Shown here: piece by piece, positions 8,484 through 16,692 of the stretch
How positions within the stretch are numbered: position 1 is the stretch's first letter
How the letters are laid out: each line of letters opens with the position of its first letter
Source: JBCBSP01 sp964550935
GTDB lineage: Bacteria > Pseudomonadota > Alphaproteobacteria > Caulobacterales > Maricaulaceae
Reading direction: 5' to 3'
DNA: 64,000 nt
Assembly: GCA_964550935.1 (NCBI GenBank)
Contig: CAZKBB010000001.1
Location: forward strand, 1 to 64,000
Position numbers and translations under genes: made by a program
Notes under the pieces: model-generated
Told to the model about the DNA's origin: nothing
Database searches by the model: none
The model's input: the letters and a program-made list of their open reading frames with translations, nothing else

Positions 8484-9071
8484 ATGGCTCGGGAAAACAA
8501 TCGCGATCGGGGCCGCGACCGTAAGCGTCGCGGCGACGAGGACGGCGAAAACGAACTCGTCGACAAGCTGGTCCACATCAACCGCGTCGCCAAGACGGTG
8601 AAGGGCGGGCGGAACTTCCAGTTCGCCGCGCTCGCCATCGTGGGCGACCAGAAGGGCCGGGTCGGCTTTGGACAGGGCAAGGCGCGCGAAGTGCCCGAGT
8701 CCATCCGCAAGGCCACCGACGAGGCCAAGAAGACCATGGTGCGCATTCCCCTGCGCGAGGGCCGCACTCTGCACCACGACGCCCGCGGGCGTTGGGGCGC
8801 GGGTAAGGTGATCCTGCGCGCCGCGCCTCCGGGCACCGGCGTGATCGCCGGCGGTCCGATGCGCGCCGTTCTGGAATCGCTGGGCGTTCAGGACGTGGTG
8901 GCCAAGTCCACCGGCTCGTCGAACCCCTACAACATGATCCGCGCCACGTTCGAAGCGCTGAAGGCTCAACAGAGCCCGCGCTCGGTTGCGGCCAAGCGCG
9001 GTCTGAAGGTGGGTGATCTCGTCGCGCGCCGCGCCGACGGCGCGTCCGCGCCTGAAGCGATCGAGTCCTAG
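8484..9071 (+). CDS. rpsE: 30S ribosomal protein S5
   Basis: S5 lines the mRNA entry and affects decoding accuracy. The 195-residue product has a charged N-terminal extension, then LVDKLVHINRVAKTVKGGRN and the S5 core with GTGVIAGGPMRAVLESLGV. Length is slightly above that of E. coli, as is common in alphaproteobacteria. Confidence 0.97.
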   Translation: MARENNRDRGRDRKRRGDEDGENELVDKLVHINRVAKTVKGGRNFQFAALAIVGDQKGRVGFGQGKAREVPESIRKATDEAKKTMVRIPLREGRTLHHDARGRWGAGKVILRAAPPGTGVIAGGPMRAVLESLGVQDVVAKSTGSSNPYNMIRATFEALKAQQSPRSVAAKRGLKVGDLVARRADGASAPEAIES

Positions 9072-9082
9072 GAGAAACGGCC

Positions 9083-9277
9083 GTGGCCAAGACCGACACC
9101 CTCACCGTGCGCCAGACCGGCAGCGCCATCCGTCAGCCCAAGGATCAGCGTCAGACGCTGACCGGGCTTGGCCTCGGGCGCATCGGCAAAACCCGTACGC
9201 TGGAAGACACGCCTTCGGTGCGCGGCATGATCAACAAGGTCGCCCACCTGGTCGAAATCGTCGAGGAGCGCGTCTAG
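9083..9277 (+). CDS. rpmD: 50S ribosomal protein L30
   Basis: L30 is a small bacterial 50S protein. The 64-residue product contains VRQTGSAIRQPKDQRQTLTG, then the GLGRIGKTRTLEDTPSVRGM region that marks L30. It lies between rpsE and rplO in the usual spc order. Confidence 0.96.
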   Translation: MAKTDTLTVRQTGSAIRQPKDQRQTLTGLGLGRIGKTRTLEDTPSVRGMINKVAHLVEIVEERV

Positions 9278-9308
9278 GCGACGCCGCTCCCGTTCAAGGA
9301 GAGTTCTC

Positions 9309-9791
9309 ATGCGCCTGAACGAACTTCGCGACAATCCCGGCTCCTCCAAGGAGCGGACCCGCGTCGGCCGCGGCATCGGCTCGGGCAAGGGCAAGACCGG
9401 CGGCCGCGGCGTCAAGGGTCAAAAGTCGCGCTCCGGCGTGGCGATCAAGGGCTTCGAGGGCGGTCAGATGCCGCTCCACCAGCGCCTGCCCAAGCGCGGC
9501 TTCACCAAGCCGAACCGCGCGCGCTACGCCGAGGTCAAGCTGGGTCGCCTGCAGCAGGCGATCGACGCCGAGAAGCTCGACTCGAAAAAGCCGGTCGACG
9601 CGGCCGCGCTGGTCGAAGCCGGCGTGATCCGGCGCGAGCGCGACGGCGTGCGACTGATCGGCGGCGGCGACCTGAAGACCAAGCTCGACCTGCACGTGGC
9701 GGGGGCCTCCAAGCCCGCCGCCGCGGCGGTCGAGAAAGCCGGCGGCTCAGTGACGCTGACCGGTAAAGCGGCGAAAGACGCCGAGGGCTGA
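9309..9791 (+). CDS. rplO: 50S ribosomal protein L15
   Basis: L15 joins late in 50S assembly. The 160-residue protein shows the glycine-rich N-terminus (SSKERTRVGRGIGSGKGKTG) and GFEGGQMPLHQRLPKRGF. The C-terminal part carries the KLDLHVAGASK region. A strong hairpin lies between it and secY. Confidence 0.97.
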   Translation: MRLNELRDNPGSSKERTRVGRGIGSGKGKTGGRGVKGQKSRSGVAIKGFEGGQMPLHQRLPKRGFTKPNRARYAEVKLGRLQQAIDAEKLDSKKPVDAAALVEAGVIRRERDGVRLIGGGDLKTKLDLHVAGASKPAAAAVEKAGGSVTLTGKAAKDAEG

Positions 9792-9798
9792 TTGCGGC

Positions 9799-9832
9799 GC
9801 CCCGTGCGCGGACTTAACGCCGCGCACGGGGC
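9799..9832. other. Intercistronic hairpin between rplO and secY
   Basis: A perfect 13-bp stem (9799-9811 with 9820-9832) has a loop of about 8 nt and no following T-run. Genes on both sides are in the same operon, so full termination is unlikely. It could be an mRNA processing or stability element, or a partial attenuator that separates ribosomal output from SecY. The structure is seen; the role is inferred. Confidence 0.5.
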
Positions 9833-9872
9833 CTCAGCCGCTTCAATCAGCTGCAGGGAGTGACCTCGCACG

Positions 9873-11222
9873 ATGGCGTCAGCCGCCGAACAACTCGCCT
9901 CGAACATGAACTTCGGCGCCTTCGCCCGTGCGAAGGAGCTTCAGAAGCGCATTCTCTTCACGCTGTTCGTGCTGGTGATCTACCGGCTGGGCACGTACGT
10001 GCCGATGCCCGGCATCGATCCTGAGGTCTACGCGAACGCCTTCGCCGCCCAGCAGGGCGGTGTCCTTGGCATGTTCAACATGTTCTCCGGCGGGGCCGTC
10101 GAGCGCATGGCGATCTTCGCGCTCAACGTCATGCCCTACATCTCCGCCTCCATCATCATGCAGCTCATGGCGGCCACGGTGCCGAGCCTTGAGCGGCTGA
10201 AGAAGGAAGGCGGCGAGCAGGGTCGCAAGCAGATCAACCAGTATTCGCGGTATCTCACCGTGCTATTGGCCGCCGTCCAGGCCTTCGCGATCGCGATCGG
10301 CATGGAGAACCCCGACCCGACGACCGGGGCGACCATCGCGATCGATCCGGGCTGGTTTTTCCGCATCACCACCGTTGTGACGCTGGTGGGCGGGACGATG
10401 TTTCTGCTCTGGCTCGGCGAGCAGATCACCGCGCGCGGCGTGGGCAACGGTGTGTCGCTGATCATCTTTGCGGGCATCATCGCGGAGATGCCGCGCGCGC
10501 TGTTCCAGACGCTGGAGCAGGGCCGCACCGGCGCGCTGAACCCGGCCTTCATCATCGCCATGCTGGCGCTGATCGTGCTCGTGCTCGGCTTCGTGGTGTT
10601 TATGGAGCGCTCGCAGCGCCGACTTCTGGTGCAGTATCCCAAGCGCCAGGTGGGCAACCGCATGACCGGCGGTGAGTCGAGCTTCCTGCCGCTGAAACTC
10701 AACACCGCAGGCGTCATTCCCGCGATCTTCGCGTCGTCTCTTTTGCTCCTGCCGGCGACCGTGGCGGGCTTTTCCGCCCAGTCCGGTCCTGAGTGGCTGC
10801 GCACGCTGACCGCGCTCCTGGGCCCGGGCCAGCCGCTCTTTTTGGTCCTTTACGCGTCGATGATCGTCTTCTTCGCCTTCTTCTACACCTCGATCGTCTT
10901 CAATCCGGAGGACACCGCCGACAATCTGAAGAAGTATGGCGGCTTCCTGCCGGGCATCCGTCCGGGCAAGCGCACCGCGGAGTACATCGACTACGTGCTG
11001 ACGCGCCTGACCACGATCGGCGCGGCGTATCTGACTGCGGTCTGCCTGTTTCCCGAGATCCTGCGCGCCTACTACAACGTGCCGTTCTACATCGGCGGCA
11101 CCGCGCTGCTCATCGTGGTCTCGGTGACGCTCGACACGGTGTCCCAGGTCCAGTCCCACCTTCTGGCCCACCAGTACGAAGGGCTGATCAAGAAGACCAA
11201 GCTGAGGGGGCGCAAGCGATGA
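9873..11222 (+). CDS. secY: Protein translocase subunit SecY
   Basis: SecY forms the membrane channel for Sec-dependent export and for membrane-protein insertion. The 449-residue protein has about ten hydrophobic segments, an early LGTYVPMPGID region after the first helix, the plug-side GMFNMFSGGAVERM, and the cytoplasmic loop KYGGFLPGIRPGKRTAEYID typical of SecY. Its stop overlaps the adk start (ATGA), so adk is coupled to it. Confidence 0.97.
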   Translation: MASAAEQLASNMNFGAFARAKELQKRILFTLFVLVIYRLGTYVPMPGIDPEVYANAFAAQQGGVLGMFNMFSGGAVERMAIFALNVMPYISASIIMQLMAATVPSLERLKKEGGEQGRKQINQYSRYLTVLLAAVQAFAIAIGMENPDPTTGATIAIDPGWFFRITTVVTLVGGTMFLLWLGEQITARGVGNGVSLIIFAGIIAEMPRALFQTLEQGRTGALNPAFIIAMLALIVLVLGFVVFMERSQRRLLVQYPKRQVGNRMTGGESSFLPLKLNTAGVIPAIFASSLLLLPATVAGFSAQSGPEWLRTLTALLGPGQPLFLVLYASMIVFFAFFYTSIVFNPEDTADNLKKYGGFLPGIRPGKRTAEYIDYVLTRLTTIGAAYLTAVCLFPEILRAYYNVPFYIGGTALLIVVSVTLDTVSQVQSHLLAHQYEGLIKKTKLRGRKR

Positions 11223-11782
11223 ACCTCGTGCTGTTCGGACCGCCGGGCGCGGGCAAGGGGACCCAGGCCAAGCGGCTCGTCGCCGAGCGCGGCTGGGTGC
11301 AGCTGTCCACCGGCGACATGTTGCGCGCGGCGAAGGCCGCCGGCACTGAGCTCGGCCGCAAGGTCGCCGACATCATGGATCGCGGCGACCTGGTCTCCGA
11401 CGATATCGTCATCGCGCTGATCGACGAGCGCCTGCCTGAGGCCGAAGCGGCCGGCGGCGCGATTTTCGACGGCTTCCCGCGCACTGTCGCTCAAGCCGAG
11501 GCGCTCGACGCGCTGCTCGCCAATCGCGGCGGCGAGATCGACCGGGTGGTGCGCCTGGTCGTGGACCAGGACGAGTTGGTCGCGCGCATGGAGAAACGCG
11601 CCGCCGAAGAGGGCCGCTCCGACGACACCGTCGAGGCGTTCAAGACGCGGCTGCAGAACTACAACGACCAGACCGCGCCCCTGATTCCGTACTACCAGAA
11701 GGCCGGCAAGCTCGCCGACGTGGACGGCATGGGCTCGGTCGAAGACGTGGCCGCGAGGATCGCACGCGCGATCGACGGCTGA
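11219..11782 (+). CDS. adk: Adenylate kinase, short-LID type
   Basis: Adenylate kinase interconverts ATP plus AMP and 2 ADP in the cytosol. The 187-residue protein starts MNLVLFGPPGAGKGTQAKR (P-loop), followed by STGDMLRAA for AMP binding and DGFPRTVAQAEALD. At 187 residues it is shorter than the 214-residue E. coli enzyme, matching the short-LID class without the zinc or extended LID. It overlaps secY by 4 bp, a common alphaproteobacterial arrangement. Confidence 0.97.
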   Translation: MNLVLFGPPGAGKGTQAKRLVAERGWVQLSTGDMLRAAKAAGTELGRKVADIMDRGDLVSDDIVIALIDERLPEAEAAGGAIFDGFPRTVAQAEALDALLANRGGEIDRVVRLVVDQDELVARMEKRAAEEGRSDDTVEAFKTRLQNYNDQTAPLIPYYQKAGKLADVDGMGSVEDVAARIARAIDG

Positions 11783-11845
11783 ACTGACTTCGCCGGAGCG
11801 GTCCCTGGCGGATCGGTTCGGCCCCGAACGGCGCGCGAGGCCCGG

Positions 11846-11872
11846 TTGACGCGGGTCCCGCGCAAATATAAG
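11846..11872 (+). promoter_or_regulatory. Candidate internal promoter before rpsM
   Basis: TTGACG (11846-11851) and TATAAG (11867-11872) lie in the 201-bp adk-rpsM gap. The boxes are good but the spacing is only 15 bp, shorter than ideal. The gap suggests that the alpha operon (rpsM-rpsK-rpoA-rplQ) may have its own transcription start. Confidence 0.35.
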
Positions 11873-11983
11873 AAGCGCCCTTCGCCGAACGGGACGAAGC
11901 GCGCGCCTCGCAGCCGCATAATGCTGCGCCGGCGCGTTTTTCTGTCTCTGTAGGCGGAAATGTTTTGGACGAGGGAGAGCGTC

Positions 11984-12352
11984 GTGGCCCGTATCGCCGG
12001 CGTGAACATTCCGACTGGCAAGCGCGTGGAAGTCGCGCTGCGCTATATCCACGGCATCGGTCCGTCTCTGGCCCGTGAGATCGTCGACAAGGTCGGCATC
12101 GAGCGAGAGCGCCGCGTGCACGAGTTGACCGATGCGGAGATCCTTCAGATCCGCGAGACGATCGACGGCGGCTACATGGTCGAGGGCGATCTTCGCCGCG
12201 AGCGCGCGGTCAACATCAAGCGCCTGATGGATCTTGGCTGCTATCGCGGCCTGCGGCACCGCCGCGGCCTTCCGGTCCGCGGTCAGCGCACGCACACCAA
12301 TGCGCGCACCCGCAAGGGTCCGGCCAAGCCGATCGCCGGCAAGAAGAAATAA
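11984..12352 (+). CDS. rpsM: 30S ribosomal protein S13
   Basis: S13 contacts the P-site tRNA and L5. A GTG at 11984 preceded by GAGGGAGAG gives ARIAGVNIPTGKRVEVALRY, the conserved N-terminus, and 122 residues, the normal length. An upstream in-frame ATG at 11960 adds eight residues with no family support. The C-terminus has HRRGLPVRGQRTHTNARTRK. Confidence 0.96.
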   Translation: MARIAGVNIPTGKRVEVALRYIHGIGPSLAREIVDKVGIERERRVHELTDAEILQIRETIDGGYMVEGDLRRERAVNIKRLMDLGCYRGLRHRRGLPVRGQRTHTNARTRKGPAKPIAGKKK

Positions 12353-12370
12353 GCGAAGGGACCAGGTCCG

Positions 12371-12760
12371 ATGGCCAAACAGGACACCCGCGTCCGCCGC
12401 CGCGAGCGGAAGAACATCACCGCCGGCGTTGCGCACGTGAACGCCAGCTTCAACAACACGAAGATCATGATCACCGACGCCCAGGGCAATGCGATCTCCT
12501 GGTCCAGCGCCGGCGCCATGGGCTTCAAGGGGTCGCGCAAGTCGACGCCCTACGCCGCTCAGGTTGCGGCCGAGGACGCCGGCAAGAAGGCGCAGGACCA
12601 CGGCATGAAGACGCTGGAAGTGCGCGTCTCCGGGCCGGGGTCGGGCCGTGAGTCGGCGCTGCGCGCGCTGCAGTCGGTCGGGTTCACGATCACGACCATC
12701 CAGGACGTGACGCCAATCCCGCACAACGGCTGCCGCCCGCCCAAGCGCCGCCGGGTCTAG
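12371..12760 (+). CDS. rpsK: 30S ribosomal protein S11
   Basis: S11 forms the platform of the 30S subunit. The 129-residue product has GVAHVNASFNNTKIMITDAQ and the C-terminal DVTPIPHNGCRPPKRRRV, both diagnostic. It is 18 bp after rpsM. Confidence 0.97.
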   Translation: MAKQDTRVRRRERKNITAGVAHVNASFNNTKIMITDAQGNAISWSSAGAMGFKGSRKSTPYAAQVAAEDAGKKAQDHGMKTLEVRVSGPGSGRESALRALQSVGFTITTIQDVTPIPHNGCRPPKRRRV

Positions 12761-12831
12761 CCGGCCGGCCGTGACGAGCATTATGACGCGCGCGCCGCGC
12801 TTCGGCGCGCCTCGCCTGAAAGGGTGAACCC

Positions 12832-13851
12832 GTGATTGAAAAGAACTGGCAGGAACTCATCCGCCCCATGAAGCCCGAGATCGTCTCAGGCCATGACCCG
12901 GAGCGTCATGCGACGATCATCGCCGAGCCGCTCGAGCGCGGCTTCGGCACGACGCTCGGCAACGCCCTGCGCCGGGTGCTCTTGTCCTCGCTTCAGGGCG
13001 CGGCCGTCACCGCGATCCAGATCGACGGCGTGGTGCACGAGTTTTCTTCGATCCCGGGCGTGCGCGAGGACGTCACCGACATCGTCCTGAACATCAAGCA
13101 GATCGCGCTTCGTATGCACGCCGAGGGCCCCAAGCGCCTGACGCTGAAGAAGTCCGGCCCGGGCGAGGTCACCGCCGGCGACATCGAAGACGTCGCCGAT
13201 GTGGAGGTGATCAACAAGGATCACGTCATCTGCACCTTGGATGAGGGCGCGGACGTGCGCTTCGTGCTCAGTGTGAGCGCGGGTAAGGGCTATGTCCCGG
13301 CCGAGCGCAACCGCCCCGAAGACGCGCCCATCGGCCTGATCGGCGTGGACGCGCTCTACAGCCCGGTCAAGCGCGTCGCCTACCGCGTGGAGAACACGCG
13401 CGAAGGTCAGGTGCTCGACTATGACAAGCTGATCCTGGAAGTTGAGACCAACGGCGCGGTGAAGCCGGATGACTCGGTCGCCTACGCCGCACGCATCCTG
13501 CAGGACCAGTTCCAGATCTTCGTCAATTTCGAGGAGCCCTCCGAGGCGCGCCCGATCGAGGAAGACAAGCCGGACCTGCCGTTCAATCCGGCGCTTCTGA
13601 AGAAGGTCGACGAGCTGGAGCTTTCGGTCCGTTCGGCGAACTGCCTGAAGAACGACAACATCGTCTATATCGGCGATCTCATCCAGAAGTCGGAAGCGGA
13701 GATGCTGCGCACGCCGAACTTCGGGCGCAAGTCGCTCAACGAGATCAAGGAAGTGCTTGCGCAGATGGGCCTCCATCTTGGCATGGAGGCGCCGAACTGG
13801 CCGCCTGAAAACATCGAAGAGCTGGCCAAGCGCTACGAGGACCAGATCTAG
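12832..13851 (+). CDS. rpoA: DNA-directed RNA polymerase subunit alpha
   Basis: The alpha subunit nucleates RNA polymerase assembly, and its C-terminal domain contacts UP elements and activators. The 339-residue protein uses a GTG start at 12832. The N-terminal domain has EPLERGFGTTLGNALRRVLL at about residues 28-47, and the C-terminal domain has LELSVRSANCLKNDNIVYIG and TPNFGRKSLNEIKEVLAQMG. A short GC-rich hairpin (about 12788-12811) lies in the 71-bp gap after rpsK. Confidence 0.98.
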   Translation: MIEKNWQELIRPMKPEIVSGHDPERHATIIAEPLERGFGTTLGNALRRVLLSSLQGAAVTAIQIDGVVHEFSSIPGVREDVTDIVLNIKQIALRMHAEGPKRLTLKKSGPGEVTAGDIEDVADVEVINKDHVICTLDEGADVRFVLSVSAGKGYVPAERNRPEDAPIGLIGVDALYSPVKRVAYRVENTREGQVLDYDKLILEVETNGAVKPDDSVAYAARILQDQFQIFVNFEEPSEARPIEEDKPDLPFNPALLKKVDELELSVRSANCLKNDNIVYIGDLIQKSEAEMLRTPNFGRKSLNEIKEVLAQMGLHLGMEAPNWPPENIEELAKRYEDQI

Positions 13852-13912
13852 AGGGATCGCAGGTCGGTCCGCCGCGAGGCGCGCCGAAACCGGGATTTAA
13901 AGGAGAGGATCC

Positions 13913-14332
13913 ATGCGTCACGGCGTGGCCCATCGCAAGCTGAACCGCACCTCGTCGCATCGTAAGGCGATGTTCGCCAACATGGCGGCGTCCCTGATCG
14001 AGCATGAGCAGATCGTCACGACCCTGCCCAAGGCCAAAGAGCTCAAGCCGGTGATGGACAAGCTCATCACGCTGGCCAAGCGCGGCGACCTTCACGCGCG
14101 CCGTCAGGCCATCTCCAAGGTGCGCAACAAGGACCAGGTCGCCAAGCTCTTCGAGACGCTGGGCCCGCGCTATCAGGAGCGCTCGGGCGGCTACACCCGC
14201 GTTCTCAAGGCTGGCTTCCGCCATGGAGACAATGCGCCGATGGCCGTCATCGAGCTGGTCGACCGCGACCCCGAAGCCAAGGGCAAGGTCGACCGCGAGC
14301 GCCTCGAGACCGAGGGCGACGCCGAGGACTAA
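13913..14332 (+). CDS. rplQ: 50S ribosomal protein L17
   Basis: L17 lies near the exit tunnel. The 139-residue protein starts MRHGVAHRKLNRTSSHRKAM and has LITLAKRGDLHARRQAISKV, both classic. The AAAGGAGAGG ribosome-binding site is strong. It is the last gene of the alpha operon and is followed by a clear terminator. Confidence 0.97.
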   Translation: MRHGVAHRKLNRTSSHRKAMFANMAASLIEHEQIVTTLPKAKELKPVMDKLITLAKRGDLHARRQAISKVRNKDQVAKLFETLGPRYQERSGGYTRVLKAGFRHGDNAPMAVIELVDRDPEAKGKVDRERLETEGDAED

Positions 14333-14355
14333 GGCGCCGTCAGCGCTGAACGATT

Positions 14356-14395
14356 AAAGGCCGCGTCGGGCGATCCCGGCGCGGCCTTTTTCGTG
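14356..14395 (+). terminator. Rho-independent terminator of the ribosomal protein cluster
   Basis: AAAGGCCGCGTCGGG pairs with CCCGGCGCGGCCTTT across a CGAT loop, and TTTTT follows. It begins 24 bp after the rplQ stop and is the natural end of the S10-spc-alpha transcription unit. Confidence 0.85.
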
Positions 14396-14505
14396 TTCTG
14401 GTTTCGTGAACTACCGGATGGGCCCCAGGCCCGATGCCGGACCTGAGCGCGATGAGCCGCAAGTCGCCACGAGTTCCCGGCTCTTCGCTTCGCTCGGCCG
14501 GGAGT

Positions 14506-15045
14506 TCAGGCGCGCGGCTCGTCCACCACGCCCAGCGCTTCGCGGGCCTTGGCGCGATGGTCTTCCGTGATCGCGCCGCCGACCTCGGCGATGACGGTGG
14601 CCAGCACGGTTCCGTCGTCTGCAAAACCCACGATCCCAAGAAAGTCCGGGATGATGTCGAAGGTCCACAGGAAGTAGAGCAGCGCGAAGGCGAGCACCGC
14701 GCGGGCGCGAAGCGGCGTCTTCGGATCGCGCATGGCGTAGAAGGCCGCGATCAGGTCTTCGAGATAGGGCGCCTTGCGCGCGACGCGCTGCACCTTCGGC
14801 CAGAACTCGCGCTCCACTTTCTCCGTGTCGGCCTCGACCTTCTCCTCGGGCTCGGCCGCGGCCTCTTCGGCGCGGACCTTGGCCAGTTCCTCGGCGCGGT
14901 CGAGCGCGCGCGATCGCCCGTCCTTGTAGAGGGGGCGATACTCGGCGACGGCGCGGCTTTCGATGCGCTGCAGCGCCTTTCGCGCTTTTCCCGGCTTGAA
15001 GAGCGGCGCGCGCGGGCGGGAGTCCTCATCGTCTCGACGTGTCAT
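14506..15045 (-). CDS. DUF1232 (YkvA-type) protein
   Basis: The 179-residue protein has a charged N-terminal half rich in Arg, Glu and Ala, probably coiled, then a DUF1232 region (MRDPKTPLRARAVLAFALLY, DIIPDFLGIVGFADD) with one hydrophobic helix pair. The family is linked to membranes but has no settled function. The ATG at 15045 is chosen because the frame further upstream (to 15297) runs over the divergent protease gene. It is transcribed divergently from the DegQ gene. Confidence 0.75.
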   Translation of the reverse strand: MTRRDDEDSRPRAPLFKPGKARKALQRIESRAVAEYRPLYKDGRSRALDRAEELAKVRAEEAAAEPEEKVEADTEKVEREFWPKVQRVARKAPYLEDLIAAFYAMRDPKTPLRARAVLAFALLYFLWTFDIIPDFLGIVGFADDGTVLATVIAEVGGAITEDHRAKAREALGVVDEPRA

Positions 15046-15178
15046 CGGTCGCGTTCCCGTGGTTCGGCGACGGGTGATCCTAGCCCAGCTTTCGCGCCCG
15101 CTCAGCCCCTGTTCAGGCGCGCCGTGATCGCCTACATCGCCGCAGGACCGATGCTCGTCGCCACGGAGGCTTTCGCCG

Positions 15179-16621
15179 ATGATCCGCACGCTCTCCGCCT
15201 TCGCCGCGCTTCTCGCGCTCGCCGCCGCTCCGGCCTGCGCGCAGGAGGTCGAGCCCGAAACCGGGCCCGCGCCGGACAGCTTCGCTCCAGTCGCCACCGA
15301 TCGCGTCGCGCCGGAGAGCGCGGCTCAGATCCAGCTCTCCTTCGCGCCGATCGTGCGCGAGGCCGCGCCTGCGGTCGTCAACGTCTACTCCCGGCGCACG
15401 GTCGCGCGGCGGTCCCCGTTCGCGGGCGATCCGTTCTTCGAGCGCTTTTTCGGACCCCAGGTGCGCCGGCGTGAGGTGCAGTCGCTCGGCTCCGGCGTGA
15501 TCGTGGACCCGTCAGGCGTGATCGTGACGAACAACCATGTGGTGGAAGGCGCGCGCGAGCTGCGGGTGGTCTTGTCGGACCGGCGCGAGTTCGAGGCCGA
15601 GCTTCTGCTCGCCGACGAGCGCACAGACTTGGCCGTCCTGCGCATCAAGGCCGAGGAGCCGTTGCCGGTCCTGCCCTACGACGAGACCGGCGAGGCGGAG
15701 GTGGGCGACCTCGTGCTGGCCATCGGCAACCCGTTCGGGGTGGGACAGACCGTCACCTCGGGCATCGTCTCAGCGCTCGCGCGCACCGATGTCGGCATCA
15801 CGGACTACGCCTTCTTCATCCAGACCGACGCGGCGGTGAACCCGGGCAATTCGGGCGGCGCGCTCGTAGATATGGACGGCGAGCTGATCGGGGTGAACAC
15901 GGCGATCTTCTCGCGCTCGGGCGGCTCGAACGGCATCGGCTTCGCCATCCCGGTCGAGATGGTGCGCGCGGTGGTGGACGCCGCGCGCGAGGGCGGCGAG
16001 CTGGTGCGTCCCTGGCTCGGTGCGCGGCTGCAGCCGGTGACCAGCGATCTGGCGGACTCGCTCGGCCTTGATCGCCCGCGCGGCGCCATCGTGGCCGAGC
16101 TTTATCCCGGCGGCGCGGCGGACGCGGCGGGCCTTGAGCGCGGCGACGTTCTGATCTCCATCGACGGCGGCGCGGTCAATGACGAGACCGGCGCGCGCTT
16201 CCGCTTCGCCACAAGGGCGCTCGGCGAGGACGTGGCCGTAACAGTGCTGCGCGGGGGCGAGGAGGTCACGCTGACGGTAGCGGCCGAACCCGCGCCCGGA
16301 GCGGGCGACGGCGAGCCGGAGGAGGTCTCCGGCCGCAACCCGCTCCAGGGCGCTCAGATCGTCGATCTCTCCCCGGCGTTCAACGAGGAGACCGGGATCG
16401 ACCCGTTCCTGTCCGGGGTCATGGTGCTCTCCGTCGACCGGCGCTCCGCGGCGGATTTCTTCGGTTTTCAGCCGGGCGACATCGTGCTTGAGATGGACGG
16501 CGAGCAGATTGATGACGTCGAGCAGCTGCTCGATCTGCTCGAGGCGCGCGACGACGCGGAGACTTGGCCGATGGTGATTGAACGACGCGGCGAGCGCTTC
16601 TCGCGAACGCTGAGGCTCTAG
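15179..16621 (+). CDS. DegP/DegQ-family periplasmic serine protease
   Basis: This is an HtrA-type protease and chaperone acting on damaged envelope proteins. The 480-residue protein has a signal peptide ending near ACAQ (residues 1-22), then a trypsin-like domain with His120 (VTNNHVVEG), Asp150 (DERTDLAVLRI) and Ser225 (NPGNSGGAL). Two PDZ domains follow at roughly 260-360 and 385-480. All catalytic residues are present. Which paralogue (DegP, DegQ, DegS) it equals cannot be told; two PDZ domains exclude DegS. Confidence 0.93.
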   Translation: MIRTLSAFAALLALAAAPACAQEVEPETGPAPDSFAPVATDRVAPESAAQIQLSFAPIVREAAPAVVNVYSRRTVARRSPFAGDPFFERFFGPQVRRREVQSLGSGVIVDPSGVIVTNNHVVEGARELRVVLSDRREFEAELLLADERTDLAVLRIKAEEPLPVLPYDETGEAEVGDLVLAIGNPFGVGQTVTSGIVSALARTDVGITDYAFFIQTDAAVNPGNSGGALVDMDGELIGVNTAIFSRSGGSNGIGFAIPVEMVRAVVDAAREGGELVRPWLGARLQPVTSDLADSLGLDRPRGAIVAELYPGGAADAAGLERGDVLISIDGGAVNDETGARFRFATRALGEDVAVTVLRGGEEVTLTVAAEPAPGAGDGEPEEVSGRNPLQGAQIVDLSPAFNEETGIDPFLSGVMVLSVDRRSAADFFGFQPGDIVLEMDGEQIDDVEQLLDLLEARDDAETWPMVIERRGERFSRTLRL

Positions 16622-16692
16622 CCTGCGATCGACGCGCGGCGCAGCAGCGCTCACGTCTTGACGCAGCGTGCGTCGCCGCGCTCCCTCAGGCG

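Noticed and set aside
11087..12781. 564-residue open frame on the minus strand across adk, rpsM and rpsK
   Set aside because: It is antisense to three certain genes, has His/Arg/Ala/Asp-rich composition typical of GC-rich shadow frames, and shows no domain.
14432..15474. 346-residue plus-strand frame over the DUF1232 gene and the start of the protease gene
   Set aside because: It runs antisense to DUF1232 and out of frame with the protease, whose signal peptide and catalytic triad are clear.
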